A stretch of DNA of 64,000 nt from an uncultured Coriobacteriaceae bacterium (lineage in GTDB: Bacteria; Actinomycetota; Coriobacteriia; Coriobacteriales; Coriobacteriaceae): NCBI GenBank assembly GCA_944320725.1, contig CALUIM010000008.1, positions 30,385 to 94,384 of the forward strand, read 5' to 3'. A program made the position numbers and the translations under genes. Below the pieces are notes generated by a model, which worked only from the letters and a program-made list of their open reading frames with translations, was not told where the DNA came from and made no database searches. Positions 55,858 through 64,000 of the stretch are shown here, one piece after another. Every line of letters starts with the position of its first letter. Positions within the stretch are counted from its first letter, which is position 1.

Positions 55858-56207
55858 TGGTCACGAGATCGCACTTATGGGTGGAACGAACGTAACAGTT
55901 CTGTCCCGATGGTCACGGAGCAGGACCTATGGGCAACTTTCCCGTAGCAAAGCCTCCCCGGTGGTCACGAGAAGACACCTGTGGGCAGACGGCGCGTTGG
56001 ATAGGAGCTCATTTTGGCATCGAGCCACCCATAGGTATCGCTTCGTGACCAGTGTGGGCGAAATCCTACATGGATTTCGCCCACAGGTGCCGCCTCGTGA
56101 CCACGTGGCACGTATTCCCGCGGCCTTTTCACCCATAAGTCCCTCGTGATGACCACGAACCGCGTGCCGCTACAATACATCCGCCCATAACCCCTTCGAG
56201 ATGACCA
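55858..56207. repeat. Array B: seven 24-bp units with exact 52-bp period, convergent 3+4
   Basis: Three units read on the plus strand and start at 55858, 55910 and 55962. Four read on the minus strand at 56028-56051, 56080-56103, 56132-56155 and 56184-56207. Each is TGGTCA, 13 bases ending ACCT, ACTT or GGTT, then ATGGG (GTGGG in two). Steps within each block are exactly 52. The 13-base middle often begins CGAG or TCNC. The CGTAGCAA-type third box is clear at 55943-55950 and in the reverse units near 56156-56183. The facing blocks are separated by 42 bases. Same family as array A, with the block sizes reversed. Confidence 0.93.
56054..56084. repeat. Perfect 13-bp hairpin inside array B
   Basis: GTGGGCGAAATCC and GGATTTCGCCCAC pair with a five-base loop (TACAT). 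The right arm overlaps the GTGGG end of the unit at 56080-56103; the left arm is an extra inverted copy of that unit edge placed in the spacer. Confidence 0.8.
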
Positions 56208-56255
56208 ACCGTGCAACGATGACGTCGAAGAAGCGATTGCGAACACGCTACAACG

Positions 56256-56285
56256 AAGCAGGGGCGCCTTATGACGCCCCTGCTT
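56256..56285 (-). terminator. Hairpin after clpX
   Basis: AAGCAGGGGCG and CGCCCCTGCTT form a perfect 11-pair stem with an eight-base loop, 51 bases after the clpX stop. Ends with CTT then CG, so only a weak T tract on the minus strand. Confidence 0.65.
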
Positions 56286-56335
56286 GCTCACAATGAGGTC
56301 ACGCCCCGGCATGCGGGACGGCGGTGACGCGTACT

Positions 56336-57748
56336 CTAGGCAAGCTCGCGGCGGGGTTGCTCTTCGCCACGCACCGCCTCGGGCGTAACGATGACCTTCG
56401 TCACGCCGTCTTCGCTCGGCAGGTCGAACATCGTCTGCTGCAGCAGCTGCTCGCAGATAGACCGCAGGCCACGTGCGCCCGTCTTGCGCGCAAGTGCCAT
56501 TTGGGCAATCTCGCGAAGCGCCTCCGGCTCGAACTCGAGATCGCAATCCTCAAGCTGGAACATGCGCCGATACTGCTTCACGATGGCGTTCTTCGGCTCG
56601 GTGAGAATCGAGACCAAGTCATCTTCGGTCAGCGCACAGGTCTGTGTGATCACCGGCGTACGACCAATGAACTCGGGGATCATGCCGAACGCATTGAGAT
56701 CTTGCGGAAGCACCTGGCGCAGCAGCTCGTTTTCATCGGTCGACGTGGGACCAGCGATCTCGGAATTAAAACCGATGCCCTTGTTGCCCACGCGATCGGC
56801 GATGATCTTATCGAGGCCCACGAAGGCACCACCGCAGATGAACAAGATGTTCGTGGTATCAATCTGCAGGAGCTCCTGCTGAGGGTGCTTGCGCCCGCCC
56901 TGAGGCGGCACGCTCGCAACGGTGCCCTCAAGAATCTTCAGCAGTGCCTGCTGAACACCCTCGCCGGACACATCGCGCGTAATCGAGAGGTTTTCGGCCT
57001 TGCGAGCGATCTTGTCGATCTCGTCGATGTAGATGATGCCCACCTGGGCACGCTCGATGTCGCCATCGGCTGCGGTGATGAGCTTGAGCAAGATGTTCTC
57101 AACATCCTCGCCCACGTAGCCGGCCTCAGTGAGCGCCGTGGCATCGGCGATGGCAAACGGCACCTCGAGGATGCGTGCCAGCGTCTGGGCCAAGAGCGTC
57201 TTGCCCGTACCCGTGGGACCGAGCAGCAAAATGTTTGACTTGGCGAGCTCGACATCCGCAAGGTCATCGGCGCCTGCCGCGTGCTTGCCGATAGGCTCCT
57301 CGGCGGCACGCCCGGAGCTCTCGTCGCGCGCGCCCTCGGCAGCCCCGCCCTCAATAACGCGGCGATAGTGGTTGTAGACCGCAACCGACATCGCACGCTT
57401 GGCGTCTTCCTGACCCATCACGTAAAGCGAAAGCTCATCGTAGATCTCGTGCGGCGTGGGCACGCGACGGATAACCTGCTTGGTCTCCTTCGGCTCTGCA
57501 GGCTCAGCCTCAACCTCGGGCTCGGCATCGAACCCGTCAAAGGAGCCCTGATAGCCCGGGTTCGCCGCAAGGAAATCCTGTGCAAGCGACTCCTCGAGAA
57601 TCTCGGCACACGCAGCAACGCACTCGTCGCAGATGAAGATATCCGTGGGGCCCTTCACGAGCTTACGAACCTGGCCCTGTTCCTTCCCGCAAAACGAGCA
57701 ACGAATGGGACCGGTGGGAAACTGGCCCGTCGATGTGTCACGCGACAT
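56336..57748 (-). CDS. clpX: ClpX, ATPase subunit of the ClpXP protease
   Basis: ClpX unfolds proteins for ClpP. The 470-residue protein has the N-terminal zinc-binding domain (Cys17, Cys20, Cys40, Cys43), Walker A GPTGTGKT near 175, Walker [10 protein letters not shown], the pore motif YVGEDV, and sensor regions ending with [15 protein letters not shown] low-complexity acidic insert (about 72-90) and a second insert before the Walker A (about 133-158) make it longer than usual. It abuts clpP (one base overlap). Confidence 0.97.
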   Translation of the reverse strand: MSRDTSTGQFPTGPIRCSFCGKEQGQVRKLVKGPTDIFICDECVAACAEILEESLAQDFLAANPGYQGSFDGFDAEPEVEAEPAEPKETKQVIRRVPTPHEIYDELSLYVMGQEDAKRAMSVAVYNHYRRVIEGGAAEGARDESSGRAAEEPIGKHAAGADDLADVELAKSNILLLGPTGTGKTLLAQTLARILEVPFAIADATALTEAGYVGEDVENILLKLITAADGDIERAQVGIIYIDEIDKIARKAENLSITRDVSGEGVQQALLKILEGTVASVPPQGGRKHPQQELLQIDTTNILFICGGAFVGLDKIIADRVGNKGIGFNSEIAGPTSTDENELLRQVLPQDLNAFGMIPEFIGRTPVITQTCALTEDDLVSILTEPKNAIVKQYRRMFQLEDCDLEFEPEALREIAQMALARKTGARGLRSICEQLLQQTMFDLPSEDGVTKVIVTPEAVRGEEQPRRELA

Positions 57749-58371
57749 TATTCAGCACCTTTCGCGGCGTCGCTTCGAGACGAGATGATGCGGTCGACAA
57801 GGCCGTATTCGAGGGCAGCCTGCGCACGCATATAATGGTCGCGCTCGGTGTCCTCGGAAACCTTCTCGATGGGCTGACCGGTGGCATCGGCAAGAATCTG
57901 GTTGAGGTTGCGCCGCGTCTCCTTGATCTCCTGCGCCACGATCTCGATCTCGGTCTGCTGACCCTGGGCGCCACCGCTCGGCTGGTGGATCATCACCATC
58001 GAGTTCGGCAGGCAAAAACGCTTACCCTTCGCGCCATTGGCGAGCAGCACCGCAGCCATCGAGGCCGCCATGCCCACGCAGATGGTCGACACATCAGGCT
58101 TGATGAAGTTCATCGTGTCGAGAATCGCCAGGCCGGAATAGACCTCGCCACCCGGCGAGTTGATGTAGAGCGAGATATCCTTCTCGGCATCCTGGCTCTC
58201 CAGGTGAAGCAGCTGCGCGATCACCAGATTCGCGGTTACGGAGTTGATCTCCTCGCCCAAGAATACGATGCGATCGTTCAGCAGGCGCGAATAGATGTCA
58301 TAGCTGCGCTCGCCACGCGGCGTCTGCTCGATAACATAGGGAACCAGCGCCGAATCGATACGCGATATCAT
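57748..58371 (-). CDS. clpP: ClpP, proteolytic subunit
   Basis: The 207-residue serine protease has the catalytic triad Ser104 ([11 protein letters not shown]), His129 (MIHQPSGG) and Asp178 (TERDHYM), and the [15 protein letters not shown] substrate region. It stands between tig and clpX, the usual order. Only one clpP copy is in the window. Confidence 0.97.
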   Translation of the reverse strand: MISRIDSALVPYVIEQTPRGERSYDIYSRLLNDRIVFLGEEINSVTANLVIAQLLHLESQDAEKDISLYINSPGGEVYSGLAILDTMNFIKPDVSTICVGMAASMAAVLLANGAKGKRFCLPNSMVMIHQPSGGAQGQQTEIEIVAQEIKETRRNLNQILADATGQPIEKVSEDTERDHYMRAQAALEYGLVDRIISSRSDAAKGAE

Positions 58372-58510
58372 GCGGTCTCCTTCCTGTATGCTTCAAAAAG
58401 AGGTACGGTGCCCGACATCCGCTCGCGCGGAATCGCACACCGTACGCAAACCGGTTGACCGGTATTGACTGTACCCCGAACGACTCGGGTTCACACGCAA
58501 GGCAACAAGC

Positions 58511-59812
58511 CTACTCCGCAGCCTCGTCCTCGGCAGCAGCGGTCTCGTCGACCTCGGTGACCTGAGCGTTCTCAACGAGCCAGTCGCACGCCTTGGAGCG
58601 GCGAATGGAATCGCGAACGGCGGGCATGCGGCCCTCGGCGGCGAACTGGGCGCGGGAGGCCTCGACGTCCTCGACGCCGGCGCGCTCGAACTCAGCCGTC
58701 ACATCCTCATCGGTGACCTCGATCTTGAGCTCGCGAGCGAGCGCATCGAGGGCGAGGGACTCACGGGCAACGTCGTCGGCCTGGTGATGCAGGTCGGCGA
58801 TGAACTGCTCGGAGCTCAGGTGGTTGGCCTGCAGCCACGCGTCGAGCGAAAGGCCGCGCGCAGAGAGGCTCGAGAGGAAGTTCTGGCCGAGCTCGGAGAA
58901 GACGGACTGCTCATAGTCCTTATCCATCTCATCGAGCTGGAGACGCTCAGCGAGCTTGGCCACGCAGCGGTTCTCCTTGAGCTGGGGCAGCTGGGCGGCC
59001 TTGTCCTGCTCGATCTCGATCTTCACAGCGTCGCGCATGGCGGCAATGTCGTCGAAGCCGAAGGAGGTCTTCACGAACTCGTCGGTGAGCTCGGGGAGCT
59101 TGCGGGCCTTGATGGCGTTGACGGTCACCTCGACGGCGGCCTCCTCGGCGCCCTCGACCTCGGGCGTCCAGGAGATCTCCTTGGTCTCGCCGATCTTCAT
59201 GCCCTTGATGCCCTCGTCGATGGCCTCGGGCAGGTTGCCGGAGCCCACCACGATCATGCGGGAATCGCCCTCGAGTGCCTCGGCGTTCTTCACGTTCTTG
59301 ACGGCGCAGGTCACGAAATCGGACTCCTCCACCGCGCGGTCCTCGACCTCCTCGAAGGTCGCATGATAGCCGCGGAGCATCTCAACCTGAGCGTCGATCT
59401 CGGAATCGGTGACCTCAGAGGGGGGCATCTCGATCTCGACGGGATCATAGGAAGACAGCGGAGCGGCGGGACGCAGCGTGAACTCAACCGTATAGGTGTA
59501 GTCCTCGTGATCCTTGGCGAGGTCGATGTCCTTGTACTCGCCGTCCTTCACCGGAACGATGTCGAGCTCATCGAGCACGGAGGCCTCGTTGGCGCCAATG
59601 AGGTCATTGGTGGCCTGAGCGAGCGTGGCCTCCTTGCCAAGCATGTTATCGATAACAGGACGCGGAGCATGACCGGCGCGGAAGCCCGGGAAGCGGTACT
59701 TCTTCGCAGCGTCTCGGTACGCCTTCTTAATGGCAGCGTCCACATCGGCCGCCGGGATGGTGACCGTGGCGGTGAGCTTGGAGTCCTTCACCTCAGAAGC
59801 AGTGATGTTCAA
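58511..59812 (-). CDS. tig: Trigger factor
   Basis: Trigger factor is the ribosome-bound chaperone and prolyl isomerase. The 433-residue protein has the ribosome-docking region YRFPGFRAGHAPRPVID, the FKBP-like domain (about 150-235) and the C-terminal helical arms, ending in a Glu/Ala-rich tail. The start codon is TTG 59812 with AGGAGG four bases upstream, since no ATG in frame fits. First gene of tig-clpP-clpX. Confidence 0.95.
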   Translation of the reverse strand: MNITASEVKDSKLTATVTIPAADVDAAIKKAYRDAAKKYRFPGFRAGHAPRPVIDNMLGKEATLAQATNDLIGANEASVLDELDIVPVKDGEYKDIDLAKDHEDYTYTVEFTLRPAAPLSSYDPVEIEMPPSEVTDSEIDAQVEMLRGYHATFEEVEDRAVEESDFVTCAVKNVKNAEALEGDSRMIVVGSGNLPEAIDEGIKGMKIGETKEISWTPEVEGAEEAAVEVTVNAIKARKLPELTDEFVKTSFGFDDIAAMRDAVKIEIEQDKAAQLPQLKENRCVAKLAERLQLDEMDKDYEQSVFSELGQNFLSSLSARGLSLDAWLQANHLSSEQFIADLHHQADDVARESLALDALARELKIEVTDEDVTAEFERAGVEDVEASRAQFAAEGRMPAVRDSIRRSKACDWLVENAQVTEVDETAAAEDEAAE

Positions 59813-59909
59813 CGTTCCTCCTCAAACTGTCCGGCATTTCCTTGGGTGCCGAATCCCTTTGTTGACGATACGACCAAAGCGGCAAGCGCCGCATGCGCGC
59901 AGGCGAGCC

Positions 59910-59993
<84 letters not shown>

Positions 59994-60158
59994 AATTTCG
60001 CGCACAGTTTTAGCATGATAGCAGATGATACCGGCCATGTGGCAAGAAAGCTCGGGCGCACGAGGCCCCCACATAGCACGCGGCCGCCACGGATGTCCGC
60101 AGCGACCGCGTCACATGTACGGGATATGCAAGCGCGAGGCTATACGCGGGTCTCTGCG

Positions 60159-61621
<1,463 letters not shown>

Positions 61622-61741
61622 GACATGCATGATTTCGAAATACTCCCTTTACACGTCCGAAATACATCCACACAGTCGTTCCTCACAACAGCGTTCGGCC
61701 CGCGCTGCGACACCGTTTGTTCATACTTCGAGCTTGACGTT

Positions 61742-61769
61742 TTGTCATATTGCGTCAATAGACTATGCT
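61742..61769 (+). promoter_or_regulatory. Predicted promoter of the alcohol/aldehyde dehydrogenase pair
   Basis: TTGTCA (61742-61747), 16 bases, TATGCT (61764-61769), 71 bases before the ATG at 61841. It overlaps the TTGACG...CGTCAA inverted repeat. Confidence 0.5.
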
Positions 61770-61840
61770 ACGTGACCGTTGCCCAAACACCCCGGCGTGT
61801 CAGAGCGCCTCCCCGTATCAAAGAAGCTGGTGTTCGTATC

Positions 61841-63199
61841 ATGCATGCTCTGCGCAAGATTTGGTGTCGTACCTATCAGACGGCGTTTCGCGCCGTGCTT
61901 CCCATCCTGCCGTACCGCGAGCCCAAGCCCCTCGCCTCGTTTGAGGCGGCTGCCGAGACCCTCGCGCACAACGGCGTGCGTCGCGTGCTCATCGTGACCG
62001 ACAAAACCATCATGGCGCTCGGCCTCACGCAAGAGCTTGAGCGCCAGCTCGATGCGAACGGCATCGCCTACAGCATCTTCGACGAGGTGGTTCCCAACCC
62101 CACCATCGCCAACGTCGAGGCGGCGCGCGAACGCTACCTTGCAAACGGCTGCGATGCCATCATCGCGTTCGGCGGCGGTTCGGTCATGGACTGCGCCAAG
62201 GTATGCGGGGCGCGCATCGTCCGCCCGCGCAAGCCGGTCAAGCGCATGCGCGGCATCCTCCGCGTCCTGTTGCCGCTGCCCACGCTCATCGCTGTTCCCA
62301 CCACGGCCGGCACGGGATCGGAGACCACCCTCGCTGCGGTGATCACCGATGGCGAGACACATTATAAATATCCCATCAACGACTTCTGCCTGATTCCGCA
62401 CTATGCGGTCCTCGACTACCGCACCACCCTCGGCTTGCCGCCCGCCATCACCGCAACCACCGGCATGGACGCCCTTGTGCACGCCGTGGAGGCCTATATT
62501 GGCCGTTCTACCACCAAAGAAACCAGGCAGCGTGCCATCGAGGCGGTCTCGCTCATCCACCGCTACCTGCTGCGCGCCTATCGCGACGGCACGGACGCCG
62601 AGGCGCGCAAGCAGATGCTACGCGCCGCATACTGCGCCGGCATCGCGTTTACCAAGAGCTATGTGGGTTATGTCCACGCCGTCGCCCATTCGCTGGGCGG
62701 ACAGTACGGAATCGCGCACGGTCTTGCCAACGCCGTGCTGCTCCCCCACTTCCTTGACGAATATGGAACCAGCTGCGAGCGCCGCCTTGCCGACCTTGCC
62801 CGTCGCGCCGGCGTGGTAGCACATGATACCGATGATGCGAGCGCCGCCGCCCAGTTCATCGCATGGGTACGCGAGATGAATGCCGCCATGGATATTCCCA
62901 CCACCCTGCCCGGCATTCTCGATGAGGATATTCCGCTCATGGCCAAGCGCGCTGATGCCGAAGGCAACCCGCTCTACCCCGTGCCGCGCCTCATGGACGC
63001 CCACGAACTTGAGCATATGTACCATGTGGTGCAGCAGAACCCCGATACGGCCACCGATGCGACAAGGCAGCCCGCACTTGCCGCGCACACGGCGCGACGC
63101 TCGCCGCTCAAGCTTGCATCGCGCACCGTGCGCATCGCCCGCGTGGCCGCCCGTCGCGCCGCCCGTCGCGCACGCCGCCGCATCCGTATCCATCGCTAG
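61841..63199 (+). CDS. Iron-containing alcohol dehydrogenase with Arg-rich C-terminal tail
   Basis: The 452-residue protein (ATG 61841; no strong ribosome site, so the start is provisional) is a group III alcohol dehydrogenase: FGGGSVMDCAKVCG (NAD-binding), PTTAGTGSETT, and metal-binding GMDALVHAVEAY, HAVAHSLGGQYGIAHGLANA. It reduces aldehydes or oxidises alcohols with NAD(P). After about residue 410 a tail of some 40 residues is extremely rich in Arg and Ala (RVAARRAARRARRRIRIHR), not part of the family fold. Followed eight bases later by an aldehyde dehydrogenase. Confidence 0.85.
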   Translation: MHALRKIWCRTYQTAFRAVLPILPYREPKPLASFEAAAETLAHNGVRRVLIVTDKTIMALGLTQELERQLDANGIAYSIFDEVVPNPTIANVEAARERYLANGCDAIIAFGGGSVMDCAKVCGARIVRPRKPVKRMRGILRVLLPLPTLIAVPTTAGTGSETTLAAVITDGETHYKYPINDFCLIPHYAVLDYRTTLGLPPAITATTGMDALVHAVEAYIGRSTTKETRQRAIEAVSLIHRYLLRAYRDGTDAEARKQMLRAAYCAGIAFTKSYVGYVHAVAHSLGGQYGIAHGLANAVLLPHFLDEYGTSCERRLADLARRAGVVAHDTDDASAAAQFIAWVREMNAAMDIPTTLPGILDEDIPLMAKRADAEGNPLYPVPRLMDAHELEHMYHVVQQNPDTATDATRQPALAAHTARRSPLKLASRTVRIARVAARRAARRARRRIRIHR

Positions 63200-63207
63200 G
63201 AGCCCTC

Positions 63208-64000
63208 ATGTCTATCGCCGAATCTGTCGATCGCTGCCGCGCATATTTCCAAACCGGTGCCACCATCGCAATCGATGCGCGCATCAACGCGTTGCGCGCG
63301 CTTGAGCAAGCAATCATTGCCCACGAGAGCGAAATCTACGACGCGTTGAAGCAGGACCTTGGAAAGTCGGCCACCGAGTCATACATGTGCGAAGTGGGCC
63401 TCACCCTTGCTGAGCTGCGCTACCAGCTGCGTCATGTGCGCAGCTGGGCCGCACGGCATCGCAAGCGCACCGGGCTCGCCAACTTCCACGCCACAAGCTT
63501 CACCATCGCCGAGCCGTACGGCTGCGTGCTCATCATGAGCCCGTGGAACTATCCGTTCATGCTCACGATGGAGCCGCTTGTGGGCGCACTTGCCGCGGGC
63601 AACGTATGCGTGGTTAAGCCGAGCGCCTACTCGCCCGCCACCTCCGCCATCATGCGCAAGATCATCGCGTCGTGCTTGCCCGAAGAGATGGTTTGCGTAG
63701 TCGAGGGCGGGCGCGCCGAGAACACAGCCTTGCTCGATCAGACCTTTGACTACATCTTCTTCACGGGTGGCACCGTCGTAGGCAAACTCGTCATGCAGAA
63801 GGCAGCCGAGCACCTCACGCCCGTCACCCTCGAGCTGGGCGGCAAGAGCCCGTGCATCATCGCCGAGGACGCCAACCTCAAGATCGCGGCGGCACGCGTG
63901 GTCTTCGGCAAGTATCTCAACTGCGGCCAAACCTGCGTGGCACCCGACTACATCCTTGTGCACGAGCGTGTGCACGATGCCTTCCTGGCCGAGGTTCGCA
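63208..64000 (+). CDS. Aldehyde dehydrogenase (partial, runs off the right edge)
   Basis: ATG 63208 follows AGGAG by five bases. The 264 visible codons begin MSIAESVDRCRAYFQTGA and include the NAD(P)-site SPWNYPF, KPSAYSPATS, IFFTGGTVVGKLVM, the general-base region LELGGKSPCI and the catalytic Cys in NCGQTCVAPDY. The type resembles the class 3 (AlkH/Ywdh-like) ALDHs that act without CoA. It is coupled to the alcohol dehydrogenase and probably interconverts the same aldehyde. Confidence 0.92.
   Translation, partial: MSIAESVDRCRAYFQTGATIAIDARINALRALEQAIIAHESEIYDALKQDLGKSATESYMCEVGLTLAELRYQLRHVRSWAARHRKRTGLANFHATSFTIAEPYGCVLIMSPWNYPFMLTMEPLVGALAAGNVCVVKPSAYSPATSAIMRKIIASCLPEEMVCVVEGGRAENTALLDQTFDYIFFTGGTVVGKLVMQKAAEHLTPVTLELGGKSPCIIAEDANLKIAAARVVFGKYLNCGQTCVAPDYILVHERVHDAFLAEVR

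Overview
The window looks like a chromosomal segment of a high-GC, anaerobic gut actinobacterium of class Coriobacteriia, most likely Collinsella or a close relative. This is inferred from gene content: an actinobacterial-type integration host factor beside gmk and rpoZ, a pyrR-B-C-K-D-F operon, a translation/replication operon ending in rpoD, a formyl-THF synthetase/cyclodeaminase module and frequent GTG/TTG starts. No 16S gene is present, so the genus is not proven. Almost all genes are on the minus strand; only a ModE-like regulator, a binding-protein/channel pair and an alcohol/aldehyde dehydrogenase pair are on the plus strand.

Layout. 1-4.2 kb: end of a surface-polysaccharide cluster (polymerase-like membrane protein running off the left edge, two glycosyltransferases, initiating sugar transferase). 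It abuts a comEC gene cut off after its competence domain. 5.8-9.1 kb: comEA, thiI, and ihf-gmk-rpoZ. 9.2-14.7 kb: complete pyrimidine operon pyrR-B-C-K-D-F with a PyrR-type attenuator. 14.7-16.3 kb: polysaccharide ABC exporter. 16.4 kb: tRNA-Asn. 16.7-28.1 kb: continuous run rimP-nusA-infB-rbfA-nrnA-truB-ribF-dnaG-rpoD. 28.8-35 kb: leuS, a YARHG zinc-ribbon protein, an amidase lipoprotein, guaB. 35.2-42.2 kb: ModE-like regulator, mntP, a Cys/Met-type PLP-enzyme homologue lacking its lysine, thrS with a leader peptide, folC and 5-formyl-THF cyclo-ligase. 42.3-46.2 kb: solute-binding lipoprotein plus a double-sensor MscS channel. 46.6-51.4 kb: formate/nitrite channel and a one-carbon folate module (folE, folD, fchA, fhs). 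51.5-59.8 kb: a hypothetical membrane protein, valS, clpX, clpP, tig. 59.9 kb: tRNA-Leu. 60.2-64 kb: gdhA, alcohol dehydrogenase and a partial aldehyde dehydrogenase.

The most unusual feature is a family of non-coding repeats in two intergenic regions (28332-28701 and 55858-56207). Each array has seven units with an exact 52-bp period. A unit carries TGGTCA, 13 variable bases ending mostly in ACCT or similar, then ATGGG, plus a weaker CGTAGCAA box one third of a period further on. Units point right in the first half of each array and left in the second half, making large convergent arrays (4+3 and 3+4). Fifty-two bp is about five helical turns, so all units should lie on one face of the DNA. 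They are not coding, not classical CRISPR, and both sit between a terminator hairpin and the next minus-strand operon.

Other points of note: a putative ligand-gated channel operon, the truncated comEC, a thrS leader peptide with Thr codons overlapping competing hairpins, and a NusA with a C-terminal Cys/His metal-binding-like motif.
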